NCBI RefSeq assembly: GCF_021441885.1
Contig: NZ_CP090438.1
Span: 992,001-1,056,000 of the forward strand
DNA: 64,000 bases
Source of the DNA: Vibrio maritimus
GTDB lineage: Bacteria > Pseudomonadota > Gammaproteobacteria > Enterobacterales > Vibrionaceae
Direction of reading: 5' to 3'
A program made the translations under genes and the position numbers. The notes under the pieces are model-generated. The model was not told the origin of the DNA, ran no database searches, and saw only the letters and a program-made list of their open reading frames with translations. Below, piece by piece: positions 7,496-16,048 of this stretch. The number at the start of each line of letters is the position of its first letter. Position 1 is the stretch's first letter.

Positions 7496-8124
7496 TATTC
7501 ACCTCCACAATTAAGCGGTTGGCTTAGAATGGAATCGCGATTGGTGTTCACGTATTCCACGGTGTTTTTTACGGCTTTAACCACCGCACGCGGCGTGATA
7601 GTTGCACCGGTAAAGGAATCAAACTGTCCGCCATCTTTGCGAACTGCCCAATCCCCTTGATTGTCTTCAGTGACTTGCTTACCAGCAAAACCAAGAATCC
7701 AATCGGTAATTCTAAGGTCGATTTTATCACCCAGCCCCGGCGTTTCTTGATGCGCTAATACTCGTGTACCAAGAATAGTACCAGTCGTGTCTAGGCCGAT
7801 AATCAGCTTTATTGCACCGTTGTAGCCGTCTGGTGCAATAGTCTCGATGGCCAGTGCCGTCGGTTCATTGTTGACGGTTGCAATGTAGACAGGTTGCGCC
7901 TGATTGGTGCCCAGTGCTGGGTCACTTACTAGGGTACAAGCGGCATACAGTTCATTATCGTGCAGTTCATGAGGAATCACCTCATTGAGCGTGGCTTGAA
8001 GCTGTGCTCGCTCTTGGCGAACGATTTGGTCTTTGGTTAAGTACTGGGTAACCGCGACTAAACCTGTTGAAGCACAGGCAAAGACAGCAAGCGTTAAGCC
8101 GTTTTTTCTGATTGCGTTCAGCAT
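7495..8124 (-). CDS. rnfG: Rnf complex subunit RnfG
   Basis: A 209-residue periplasm-facing flavoprotein with one N-terminal membrane anchor (about residues 9-30). The covalent FMN site S(F)TGAT is present, with the acceptor threonine at residue 175 (SFTGATITP), the same position as in the V. cholerae protein. It transfers electrons within the Rnf pump. It starts 4 bp after rnfD and overlaps rnfE by one base. Confidence 0.95.
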   Translation of the reverse strand: MLNAIRKNGLTLAVFACASTGLVAVTQYLTKDQIVRQERAQLQATLNEVIPHELHDNELYAACTLVSDPALGTNQAQPVYIATVNNEPTALAIETIAPDGYNGAIKLIIGLDTTGTILGTRVLAHQETPGLGDKIDLRITDWILGFAGKQVTEDNQGDWAVRKDGGQFDSFTGATITPRAVVKAVKNTVEYVNTNRDSILSQPLNCGGE

Positions 8125-8128
8125 GGTA

Positions 8129-9175
8129 TCAATGTCCGTAGGTTCTTGGTTTAGTGTAGTAATCGATCAGTGGCACACACATGTTGGCGAGAAGAACGCT
8201 AAACGCCACACCATCAGGGAAGCCACCCCAAGTTCGGATCACAAAGACCATCAAACCGATAAAGGCACCAAAGATAAGTCGACCTTTCACTGTCGTTGAC
8301 GCGGAAACAGGGTCAGTTGCAATGAAAAATGCACCCAACATAGTCGCACCGGATAGTAGGTGCAGTAGTGGCGAACCTGTCTCGCCCGGCAGAACCAAAG
8401 CAAAGGAACCGCTGACGATAGTCAAAGATGCAAGCATCGCGACTGGGATGTGCCATTGGATTATGCGCAGTTTTAGTAGAACCAATCCACCAAGAAGGTA
8501 GGCAAGGTTTACCCACTCCCAGCCAACGCCGGCTAGGCTACCGAAAATAGGCTGTTCGAAGACTTCAGCTGACGTATTGCCGTTACTAATACCGGTTTTG
8601 AACGCATCAAGCGGCGTTGCCATCGTGATCCCATCAATGCCGGTTCTGATCTGCTGAAGCGAGTAGCCATCCGCATCAAAACCACCAAAAATCAGTGAAA
8701 ATGCATCTGCAAAACTCACGGGCTCACTAGAGATAGCGTTTGGTGCAATCCAGCTTGTCATTTCCACAGGGAAAGAGATAAGCAAGACTACATACGCCAC
8801 CATAGCTGGATTAAACGGGTTTTGTCCTAAGCCACCATAAAGGTGCTTGGCGATAACGATAGCGAAGACCAGACCAATGGCCACAATCCACCATGGTGAC
8901 AGTGGCGGGATGGCAATCGCCAACAGCCATGCAGTGACCAGTGCACTGTAATCACGAAGTGCTAGTGATGGCGAGCGCTTACGAAGAAGCATAATTGCCG
9001 CTTCTAAACCAAGTCCAACAACAATAGCGAATGCAAGTTGAACTAGCGTTCCCCAACCGAAGAAGTAGGTTTGAGCAACCAAACCAGGCAAAGCGCATAG
9101 GGCCACACCTTTCATCAAGTCTGGTGTACGTTTGCGGCTATGTGCATGTGGAGAGCTAGCTATAAAGAACGACAC
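8129..9175 (-). CDS. rnfD: Rnf complex subunit RnfD
   Basis: A 348-residue membrane protein of the NqrB/RnfD family with about nine or ten spans. The covalent FMN attachment motif is DGITMATPLD, with the modified threonine at residue 187. The overlap with rnfC is one base at 9175. It forms part of the membrane ion path. Confidence 0.95.
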   Translation of the reverse strand: MSFFIASSPHAHSRKRTPDLMKGVALCALPGLVAQTYFFGWGTLVQLAFAIVVGLGLEAAIMLLRKRSPSLALRDYSALVTAWLLAIAIPPLSPWWIVAIGLVFAIVIAKHLYGGLGQNPFNPAMVAYVVLLISFPVEMTSWIAPNAISSEPVSFADAFSLIFGGFDADGYSLQQIRTGIDGITMATPLDAFKTGISNGNTSAEVFEQPIFGSLAGVGWEWVNLAYLLGGLVLLKLRIIQWHIPVAMLASLTIVSGSFALVLPGETGSPLLHLLSGATMLGAFFIATDPVSASTTVKGRLIFGAFIGLMVFVIRTWGGFPDGVAFSVLLANMCVPLIDYYTKPRTYGH

Positions 9176-11934
9176 TAGTTGTTCTCCTTATTTTTTTCTT
9201 GTTCGAGTTTTCGTGCTTTAGCTCGCGCAATCGCAGCGGCGACCGCGGCTTTCTTTGGATCTTCCGTCTCAGGAGCATTCGAATCAGAGGCTGTAGTTTG
9301 ACTGTCTACCTCTGGCGCTTCAGCTTGTGCTGCTTGCTTGCGAGCCTTAGCTCGAGCAATTGCCGCAGCCACAGCCGCTTTCTTCGGGTCATCCGATTCA
9401 GGCGAAGCGGTTTCACTGTCTGCTTCCGGTGTTTCAGCTTGTGCTGCTTGCTTGCGAGCTTTTGCTCGGGCAATTGCAGCAGCAACGGCCGCTTTCTTCG
9501 GATCGTCCGATTCAGGCGCAGCTGTTTCGCTTTCTGCTTCCGGCGTGTCAGCTTGCGCTGCTTGCTTGCGAGCTTTAGCACGAGCAATGGCAGCGGCCAC
9601 AGCCGCTTTCTTCGGATCTTCTGATTCAGGTGCAGTTGTTTTACTTTCTGCTTCCGGTGTGTCAGCTTGCGCTGCTTGCTTGCGAGCTTTAGCACGAGCA
9701 ACTGCAGCAGCTACGGCCGCTTTTTTCGGGTCATCCGATTCAGGCGCAGCGGTTTCACCGTCTGTTTCCGGTGTTTCAGCTTGCGCTGCTTGTTTGCGAG
9801 CTTTTGCTCGGGCAATTGCAGCAGCCACAGCCGCTTTTTTCGGGTCATCCGATTCAGGTGCAGCTGTTTCACTGTCTACTTCTGTTGCTTCAGCTTGTGT
9901 CGCTTGCTTACGAGCTTTAGCACGAGCAATTGCTGCGGCAACGGCCGCTTTCTTTGCATCGCCCGTTTCGGCTGCAGGTGATTCACTCTCTGAGATTGAG
10001 GTTTCAGCTTGCGACGCTTCTTTTCGTGCTTTCGCCCGCGCTATCGCCGCGGCAACCGCATCTTTTTTCGCACTTTGCTCATTCGACTCAACATCGCCTG
10101 CTGATTCCGCAGCTTGTTGCTGAGCCGCTTTTTTCGCTTTGGCTCTTGCCAGCGCTGCGGCTATTGCGGCTTTCTTAGGATCTTGTTCAGTAGTGCCAGC
10201 GTCATTCTCAACAGCGTTTGAGTCAGTGGCTTTTTGCGCTTTGCGCTCGCGTGCTTGACGTTTGCGCTCTTCGCGCAGTTTTGCCATTTCGGAGTTATCA
10301 GGCTCAGCTTGACCTTGTTTCGCCGCTTCTGCTTGTTTTGCTTTCGCACGAGCAATAGCTGCAGCGACAGCCGGTTTGACTTCGCCAGCTGTATCAGCGC
10401 CTGCTTTCTGTGCTTTAACTCGCTCTATTGCTGCGGCAATGGCGTCGTCACCACCGCTAGATTTCATTTGTTTACGACGATCGTCTGCTGCTTTCTTGAA
10501 GCGGTTCTCGCGTTCAGCTTTATCACGCTCTAGACGTGCTTTTTTCTCTTCAAAACGAACCTTGGCACGCTCTGCTGCTTCTGATTCTGCTTTACGTGTG
10601 CGGATCTCTGCTTTTGCTTGACGATAGTACTGGACGAGCGGAATTTCGCTTGGGCAGACAAATGCGCACGCACCACACTCAATACAGTCTTTAAGGTTGA
10701 GCTCTTCACACTTATCGTATTCTTGCGACTTGGCATACCATTGCAGTTGCTGTGGCAACAAAGATGCAGGGCAGGCTTCTGCGCACTGACTACAACGGAT
10801 ACAGGCTATCTCGTGAGAGCGAGGGTCGATCTCTCTAAACGTCGGCGCCAAAATGCAGTTAGCAGTTTTGGTGATAGGCACATTCGCATGCGGCAAGGTG
10901 AAGCCCATCATAGGGCCACCCATGATTAGGCGCTGAGATTTCTTATCTGCTTTGTAGCCAAATTCATCGAGCAGGGCTTGCACTGGCGTGCCAATCAATG
11001 CCCAAACATTGCGTGGCTTCTTGAAGGTTTTACCCGTAAGGGTCACCACACGCTCAACAAGTGGCTCGCCGTTGCAAACAGCACGTTTAATCGCGTAAGC
11101 CGAACCAATATTTTGCACCATCAAGCCAATATCTGCCGGAATGCCACCAACAGGTACCTCCAGGTTGGTTAGGATCTTAATGAGCTGCTTTTCACCACCA
11201 GAAGGATACTTCGTTGGAATGACCCGAATGACGATATCTTCGTCAGCTGCTGCCATTTCCAGCGCTTTGATCGCTTCTGGTTTATTGTCTTCGATACCGA
11301 TGATAGTGAGCTTTGGCTTTAAGACATGCTTAAGGATATTGATCCCTTCAATCACCTCTTGCGCAAAGTCTTGCATTAAACGATCGTCAGCTGTGATATA
11401 CGGTTCACACTCTGCGGCATTGAGGATCAGGATCTCGGTACGCTGCAAGCCAGACTGAATCTTTTTGGCAGTCGGGAAACCCGCACCACCCATGCCAGAG
11501 ATACCCGCTAAGCGAATCTTCTCGATAATGGCGTCGGGTTCGAGTGCGGTAAAATCGGCAACTGGATCGAGCTCTATCCATTGGTCTTGTTGGTCTGATT
11601 CAATAACAATGCATAGATCGCTAAGACCAGACGGGTGCGCAATAGTGCGAGGCTCAATTGCTGTGATAGTCCCCGAGGTTGGTGCATGAACAGGCAACAT
11701 AAATGCCGCATTCACTTGGCTAAGCGGTTGTCCCTTGAGCACTCGGTCGCCAACGCTGACCAAGATGTCGCCTGGTTTACCAATATGCTGTTTAAGGGGA
11801 ATGACTAATTCGTTTGGAACTGACGCTTTAACAATTTCGCTCTGATTAGACTGCTTCTTATTTTCTTGTGGGTGCACGCCACCCGGGAAGTCCCAAAGAG
11901 AGCCAGTTTTAATCTGTTCGATGAGTGATAACAT
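9175..11934 (-). CDS. rnfC: Rnf complex subunit RnfC with long Ala/Lys repeat tail
   Basis: 919 residues, clearly longer than the ~740 residues of E. coli RsxC. The N-terminal ~440 residues are the conserved NADH/FMN part (AGISGMGGAGFPTAKK near 150). Two [4Fe-4S] motifs follow (CIRCSQCAEACP near 375-388 and CIECGACAFVCP near 415-428). The remaining ~480 residues are a highly charged Ala/Lys/Glu region. It contains eleven copies of a helix motif resembling AAVAAAIARAKARK, separated by acidic spacers. The repeats are nearly identical in DNA as well as protein, so copy number is likely to vary between strains. The tail is cytoplasmic and of unknown use. Confidence 0.95.
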   Translation of the reverse strand: MLSLIEQIKTGSLWDFPGGVHPQENKKQSNQSEIVKASVPNELVIPLKQHIGKPGDILVSVGDRVLKGQPLSQVNAAFMLPVHAPTSGTITAIEPRTIAHPSGLSDLCIVIESDQQDQWIELDPVADFTALEPDAIIEKIRLAGISGMGGAGFPTAKKIQSGLQRTEILILNAAECEPYITADDRLMQDFAQEVIEGINILKHVLKPKLTIIGIEDNKPEAIKALEMAAADEDIVIRVIPTKYPSGGEKQLIKILTNLEVPVGGIPADIGLMVQNIGSAYAIKRAVCNGEPLVERVVTLTGKTFKKPRNVWALIGTPVQALLDEFGYKADKKSQRLIMGGPMMGFTLPHANVPITKTANCILAPTFREIDPRSHEIACIRCSQCAEACPASLLPQQLQWYAKSQEYDKCEELNLKDCIECGACAFVCPSEIPLVQYYRQAKAEIRTRKAESEAAERAKVRFEEKKARLERDKAERENRFKKAADDRRKQMKSSGGDDAIAAAIERVKAQKAGADTAGEVKPAVAAAIARAKAKQAEAAKQGQAEPDNSEMAKLREERKRQARERKAQKATDSNAVENDAGTTEQDPKKAAIAAALARAKAKKAAQQQAAESAGDVESNEQSAKKDAVAAAIARAKARKEASQAETSISESESPAAETGDAKKAAVAAAIARAKARKQATQAEATEVDSETAAPESDDPKKAAVAAAIARAKARKQAAQAETPETDGETAAPESDDPKKAAVAAAVARAKARKQAAQADTPEAESKTTAPESEDPKKAAVAAAIARAKARKQAAQADTPEAESETAAPESDDPKKAAVAAAIARAKARKQAAQAETPEADSETASPESDDPKKAAVAAAIARAKARKQAAQAEAPEVDSQTTASDSNAPETEDPKKAAVAAAIARAKARKLEQEKNKENN
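9212..10030 (-). repeat. 114-bp tandem repeats inside rnfC
   Basis: The helix-encoding segment recurs at 9341, 9455, 9569, 9683, 9797, 9911 and 10025, exactly 114 bp (38 codons) apart, with a final copy at 9212 (129 bp spacing). Each unit encodes DPKKAAVAAAIARAKARK plus a spacer such as QAAQAETPEADSETAAPESD. Older, more diverged copies lie upstream to about 10450. The frame is kept because the unit is a multiple of three. Confidence 0.9.
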
Positions 11935-11942
11935 AGTGCTCC

Positions 11943-12524
11943 CTATTTACCGTTTAGTTCTGTAGTTGGTTCGGTAATATTGACGACAGGGATAGCATCC
12001 ATTTGCCATTTCCATGTATCAGCTGTGGTTTCAACGGGGATCATTTCAATACAATCAGTTGGACAAGGTGCAACACAAAGATCGCAACCCGTACACTCAT
12101 CCTTGATAACGGTATGCAGGGCTTTCGTGCCCCCCACAATGGCATCTACCGGGCAGGCTTGAATGCATTTAGTGCACCCAATACACATGTCCTCATGAAT
12201 AAACGCCACTTTCTTAATCGATTTCTCAGCATCGTGAGCAGAGTCCTCGACTTCAACGCCCATTAAGTCTGCCAGTTTTTCGATAGTAGGCTGACCGCCC
12301 GGAGGACATTTGTTAATCGCATCACCGTTGGCGATAGCTTCCGCGTAAGGGCGGCAACCTGGGTATCCACATTGACCACATTGGGTTTGCGGAAGAATAC
12401 TGTCTATTTGGTCAACGATCGGGTCGGCTTCCACCTTAAACTTAATGGAGGCGAAACCCAGCACAGCACCAAATAAGCCTGCGAGAATGACGACGGCAAT
12501 AATAGCGATAAGGATGGTAGTCAT
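11943..12524 (-). CDS. rnfB: Rnf complex subunit RnfB (ferredoxin-type)
   Basis: A 193-residue iron-sulfur protein with one N-terminal membrane span. A four-Cys cluster of the type CGQCGYPGC...NKCPPGG lies near 48-75. Two ferredoxin-type [4Fe-4S] motifs follow (CIGCTKCIQACP and CTGCDLCVAPCP). It is the entry point for electrons from ferredoxin. The stop is 8 bp before rnfC, and the start overlaps the rnfA stop by one base. Confidence 0.95.
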   Translation of the reverse strand: MTTILIAIIAVVILAGLFGAVLGFASIKFKVEADPIVDQIDSILPQTQCGQCGYPGCRPYAEAIANGDAINKCPPGGQPTIEKLADLMGVEVEDSAHDAEKSIKKVAFIHEDMCIGCTKCIQACPVDAIVGGTKALHTVIKDECTGCDLCVAPCPTDCIEMIPVETTADTWKWQMDAIPVVNITEPTTELNGK

Positions 12525-13105
12525 TACAATTTCACCAACCCTGTAAAGCCCATGAACGCCAGTGACATGAGACCTGCTGTAATCATGGCAATCGATGCAC
12601 CTTTAAACGGTGCAGGGACGTCGGCCGCAGCAATACGCTCGCGCATGGAAGCGAACAGAATGAGCACCAACGAAAAGCCGACAGCCGCGCCGAATCCATA
12701 GATGATAGATTCAATAAAGTTGTGGTTTTCATTGATATTAAGAAGTGCAACACCGAGAACCGCGCAGTTGGTCGTGATCAGCGGTAGGAAAATACCGAGT
12801 AGACGATAGAGTGTAGGACTCGTCTTGTGCACGACCATTTCTGTGAACTGAACCACCACGGCAATCACCAAGATAAAGCTCATGGTTCTGAGATATTGAA
12901 TGCCGAGCGGAACCAGTACATAGGTTTCCACCAGATAGGCGCACACAGAGGCTAGCGTCAGTACGAATGTCGTCGCTAGGCCCATGCCAATTGCTGTCTC
13001 GAGTTTTTTCGACACGCCCATAAACGGGCACAACCCAAGGAATTTTACCAGTACGAAATTGTTGACGAGTACCGTACCCACCAACAACAAGAGATATTCG
13101 GTCAT
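12524..13105 (-). CDS. rnfA: Rnf complex subunit RnfA
   Basis: A 193-residue membrane protein homologous to NqrE, with six predicted spans and the paired Cys segments NNFVLVKFLGLCPFMGV and LITTNCAVLGVALL. An open frame extends upstream to 13444, but it runs across the tRNA-Asn gene. The start MTEYLLLLVGT at 13105 is the family start. It is the first gene of rnfABCDGE. The promoter must lie in 13106-13225. Confidence 0.95.
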   Translation of the reverse strand: MTEYLLLLVGTVLVNNFVLVKFLGLCPFMGVSKKLETAIGMGLATTFVLTLASVCAYLVETYVLVPLGIQYLRTMSFILVIAVVVQFTEMVVHKTSPTLYRLLGIFLPLITTNCAVLGVALLNINENHNFIESIIYGFGAAVGFSLVLILFASMRERIAAADVPAPFKGASIAMITAGLMSLAFMGFTGLVKL

Positions 13106-13224
13106 AATAATAAGTGTAAAGAGCTCCGATCCCAATATTATCCTGTTTTGAGCGGTGAATAACAACCTGCGAAATCTATGGTTTTGCTTGTTTGTACGAA
13201 AAGTATAAGCGTTCGGGCTAAAAA

Positions 13225-13255
13225 CGAAAAAAGCCATGTCGTTTGACACAGCTTT
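13225..13255 (-). terminator. Second hairpin terminator downstream of tRNA-Asn
   Basis: AAGC-CA-TGTC (13231-13240) pairs with GACA-CA-GCTT (13245-13254) and is followed on the minus strand by TTTTTT. It has the same plan as the hairpin just upstream and may be left from a lost tRNA copy. Confidence 0.55.
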
Positions 13256-13282
13256 CGAAGGAGATTTCTGTCTAGCAGATAC

Positions 13283-13310
13283 GAAAAAGCCGCGTCTTAC
13301 GACACGGCTT
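13283..13310 (-). terminator. Terminator of tRNA-Asn
   Basis: The stem AAGCCGCGTC / GACACGGCTT (13287-13296 with 13301-13310, one G-U pair) is followed on the minus strand by a T tract, 10 bp after the tRNA 3' end. Confidence 0.8.
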
Positions 13311-13320
13311 ATTCTGAATT

Positions 13321-13396
13321 TGGCTCCCCCTGCGGGACTCGAACCTGCGACATACGGATTAACAGTCCGCCGTTCTACCAACTGAACTAAGGGGGA
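13321..13396 (-). tRNA. tRNA-Asn (GTT anticodon)
   Basis: 76 bases on the minus strand. The acceptor stem TCCCCCT pairs with AGGGGGA. The D-arm is TTAGTTCAGTTGGTAGAAC, the anticodon loop is CTGTTAATC with anticodon GTT, and the T-arm is CGCAGGTTCGAGTCCCGC... with encoded CCA at the 3' end. It stands alone, with a terminator behind it. Confidence 0.97.
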
Positions 13397-13530
13397 ATTG
13401 CTTAAAGCGGGGCGAATCTTAGCTATCCTAGATGTTTGAGTCAACGGTTTTTTTGAAAAATCACCAGAAAAAAAGATCCAAAAATTTCTTTACTTTTCTG
13501 AGAGCCTTGCGGGTGTTGAGCTTGTTTTAC

Positions 13531-13618
13531 TTATCCACCAAATTTGTGGATAAATGTGTTAATTGTACGGGGTCAATTCAGAATTTGAGTAATTACTCAC
13601 TTGTCAGCTTGTGAATAA
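13531..13618. promoter_or_regulatory. DnaA-box-like sites upstream of uvrB
   Basis: TTATCCACC (13531-13539) and TTGTGGATAA (13544-13553) form an inverted pair of near-consensus DnaA boxes. A third, TGTGAATAA (13610-13618, the complement of TTATTCACA), follows. They lie 270-350 bp before uvrB in a gene-free 440-bp region. E. coli uvrB also has a DnaA-box region upstream. No good LexA box was seen here. Confidence 0.5.
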
Positions 13619-13884
13619 CTGATTCTTAAGTCAATTAAGTTGATAATAAACAGTTATTTACGAATGTTATTGAGAAAAGTATCAAAAGTGAGAATAAGGA
13701 TGTTCACAGAGTATAATTGATTGATTGGGGAAAAACCGTGGATGAATTTGCGATTAACGTTTGGAGCTAGAGCTTGGCGGGGCGATTACGATAGCAAACA
13801 TGGTTGATAAAAGCGAGCATTTTAGTTGCAAAATTAGGCGACTAGCGTTGAAATACTAGGGTTGCAGATAAGGGATAGAAACAC

Positions 13885-15915
13885 ATGGCAAAACACTTTG
13901 ATTTGGTTTCCGACTACCAACCATCTGGCGATCAGCCTGCCGCTATCGCTCAACTCGTAGATGGGCTTGATTCAGGTTTGGCACACCAGACTTTGCTCGG
14001 AGTGACAGGGTCAGGTAAAACCTTCACGCTTGCTAATGTGATTGCACAGGCGCAGCGCCCTGCTATTTTGCTAGCGCCTAACAAGACACTCGCGGCACAG
14101 TTGTATGGTGAGATGAAGGCTTTCTTTCCGAATAATGCTGTCGAGTATTTCGTTTCATACTACGACTACTACCAACCAGAAGCGTACGTTCCGACCACCG
14201 ATACTTTCATCGAAAAAGATGCATCGGTAAACGCTCATATTGAGCAAATGCGATTATCAGCAACCAAAGCGCTGCTTGAGCGTAAAGACGCCATCATCGT
14301 CGCATCTGTATCCGCGATCTATGGTCTGGGTGATCCAGACTCCTATTTGAAGATGATGCTTCACGTGACGCGTGGCGCGGTCATCGACCAGCGAGACATT
14401 TTACTTCGCTTAGCAGAGCTTCAATATTCACGAAACGATGTCGCGTTTGAACGCGGACAGTTCAGGGTTCGCGGTGAAGTCATTGACATATTCCCGGCTG
14501 AATCGGATCAAGAGGCGGTACGTCTGGAGATGTTTGACGATGAGATCGACTGCATCAGCCTGTTTGATCCTCTTACTGGTGTGATTACCCAAAGAGATAT
14601 TGCGCGTTACACCATCTATCCGAAGACACACTACGTAACACCAAGAGAGCGCATTCTTGATGCTATTGAAGAGATAAAAAAAGAACTCGTTATCCGACAA
14701 GATTACTTAAAAGAGAACAATAAACTGCTCGAAGAGCAGCGGATATCGCAGCGTACCCAGTTTGATATCGAGATGATGAACGAGCTTGGTTTCTGCTCTG
14801 GCATCGAAAACTACTCTCGTTACTTAAGTGGTCGTAAAGAGGGTGAGCCGCCTCCGACGCTGTTTGATTACTTACCAAAAGACGGTTTGCTGATCATCGA
14901 CGAATCCCACGTGACGGTTCCACAGATCGGGGCCATGTACAAGGGTGACCGCTCTCGAAAAGAGACGCTGGTGGAGTTTGGTTTCCGTTTACCTTCAGCA
15001 TTGGATAACCGTCCAATGAAGTTCGAAGAGTTTGAGATGATTGCGCCGCAAACCATCTTTGTTTCGGCAACGCCAAGTGCTTACGAGCTTGAAAAATCCA
15101 ACGGCGATGTAGCGGACCAAGTCGTGCGACCTACAGGTCTGTTAGACCCTGAAATTGAAGTGCGCCCGGTGGCGACTCAGGTTGATGATTTGCTGTCAGA
15201 AGCAAAAGCGCGAGCTGCGATTGATGAGCGTGTTTTGGTCACAACGCTGACTAAACGCATGGCGGAAGATCTGACGGAATATCTCAATGAGCATGGCGTG
15301 AAAGTTCGCTATCTGCACTCAGATATCGATACCGTGGAGCGAACCGAAATCATTCGTGATTTGAGGTTGGGTGAGTTTGATGTCTTGGTAGGGATCAACT
15401 TACTTCGAGAGGGTCTCGATATGCCAGAGGTTTCTCTGGTGGCGATTCTCGATGCCGATAAAGAAGGCTTTCTGCGCTCAGAGCGCTCTTTGATCCAGAC
15501 GATAGGTCGTGCGGCCCGTAACCTCAAAGGCAAGGCGATTCTTTATGGTGACACCATCACCAAATCAATGAAGAAAGCCATTGATGAAACCAATCGTCGC
15601 CGTGAAAAACAGCATGCTTATAATGAAGAGCACGGTAAAGTGCCGACTGCGCTAAAACGTAATATCAAAGATATTATGGAGATAGGCGGCGCAGTGAAAA
15701 GTGGTAAGCCTAAAAAAGGCAAACAGGTACCACTGTCGAAGGTGGCCGAGCCGTCGCAGGCTTATGTGGCGCTATCTTCTCAAGATCTTGAGAAGCAAAT
15801 ACTCAAGCTCGAAGGCGAGATGTACCAACATGCTCAGAACCTTGAGTTTGAGTTGGCAGCCGAAAAACGTGATGAAATAGAGAAACTTAGACAGCACTTT
15901 ATTGCAAACAGTTAA
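13885..15915 (+). CDS. uvrB: Excinuclease ABC subunit B
   Basis: A 676-residue DNA-damage recognition helicase of nucleotide excision repair. Walker A GVTGSGKTFT is near residue 40, and the beta-hairpin region begins at YYDYYQPEAYVP near 92. The DESH box is near 338 and helicase motif VI is QTIGRAARN near 540. The C-terminal UVR domain (about 630-670) binds UvrC. Length and motifs agree with E. coli UvrB (673 aa). It is followed by luxO after 133 bp and a weak terminator. Confidence 0.98.
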   Translation: MAKHFDLVSDYQPSGDQPAAIAQLVDGLDSGLAHQTLLGVTGSGKTFTLANVIAQAQRPAILLAPNKTLAAQLYGEMKAFFPNNAVEYFVSYYDYYQPEAYVPTTDTFIEKDASVNAHIEQMRLSATKALLERKDAIIVASVSAIYGLGDPDSYLKMMLHVTRGAVIDQRDILLRLAELQYSRNDVAFERGQFRVRGEVIDIFPAESDQEAVRLEMFDDEIDCISLFDPLTGVITQRDIARYTIYPKTHYVTPRERILDAIEEIKKELVIRQDYLKENNKLLEEQRISQRTQFDIEMMNELGFCSGIENYSRYLSGRKEGEPPPTLFDYLPKDGLLIIDESHVTVPQIGAMYKGDRSRKETLVEFGFRLPSALDNRPMKFEEFEMIAPQTIFVSATPSAYELEKSNGDVADQVVRPTGLLDPEIEVRPVATQVDDLLSEAKARAAIDERVLVTTLTKRMAEDLTEYLNEHGVKVRYLHSDIDTVERTEIIRDLRLGEFDVLVGINLLREGLDMPEVSLVAILDADKEGFLRSERSLIQTIGRAARNLKGKAILYGDTITKSMKKAIDETNRRREKQHAYNEEHGKVPTALKRNIKDIMEIGGAVKSGKPKKGKQVPLSKVAEPSQAYVALSSQDLEKQILKLEGEMYQHAQNLEFELAAEKRDEIEKLRQHFIANS

Positions 15916-15923
15916 CAAGCTAG

Positions 15924-15944
15924 GAGCAGTCTGCTAGGCTGCTC
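15924..15944 (+). terminator. Weak hairpin after uvrB
   Basis: The stem GAGCAG (15924-15929) / CTGCTC (15939-15944) is followed by AGGTTTTAAA. The T tract is short, so some readthrough into luxO is possible. Confidence 0.5.
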
Positions 15945-15988
15945 AGGTTTTAAACTGCAAAATAAAAATGGTTTTTACCAGCCAATAA

Positions 15989-16002
15989 TTGCAAAATGCG
16001 AA
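15989..16002 (+). promoter_or_regulatory. LuxO-binding-like site in the luxO promoter region
   Basis: TTGCAAAATGCGAA closely resembles the reported LuxO site TTGCA-W3-TGCAA, with one extra base in the right half. It lies 47 bp before luxO, where phosphorylated LuxO represses its own gene in V. harveyi. Support is by motif only. Confidence 0.5.
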
Positions 16003-16032
16003 TATGCTTATAAAGCAAACATAACAAAACAA

Positions 16033-16044
16033 CAGTTAGCTAGG
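16033..16044 (+). promoter_or_regulatory. Qrr small-RNA pairing site over the luxO ribosome-binding site
   Basis: CAGTTAGCTAGG is complementary at 11 of 12 positions to the conserved Qrr core CCTAGCCAACTG. It contains the probable ribosome site (TAGGA) 5-9 bases before the luxO ATG. Qrr RNAs repress luxO by base pairing in V. harveyi; the same feedback is expected here. Confidence 0.6.
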
Positions 16045-16048
16045 ATTT

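Noticed and set aside
9338..10123. Long plus-strand frame (261 codons) rich in Ala and Ser opposite rnfC
   Set aside because: It is the antisense of the 114-bp repeat tail of rnfC; the repeat is open in several frames because of its base composition. No ribosome site or known family.
12524..13444. RnfA frame extended to 306 residues
   Set aside because: The extension reads through the tRNA-Asn gene and its terminators; the family start MTEYLLLL is at 13105.
13445..13884. LexA (SOS) box before uvrB
   Set aside because: No CTGT-N8-ACAG sequence with acceptable spacing was found; the region instead has DnaA-box-like sites.
15916..16048. A qrr1 small-RNA gene next to luxO
   Set aside because: The gap is only 133 bp and neither strand contains the conserved Qrr core GGGTCACCTAGCCAACTG; only a complementary target-like sequence is present.
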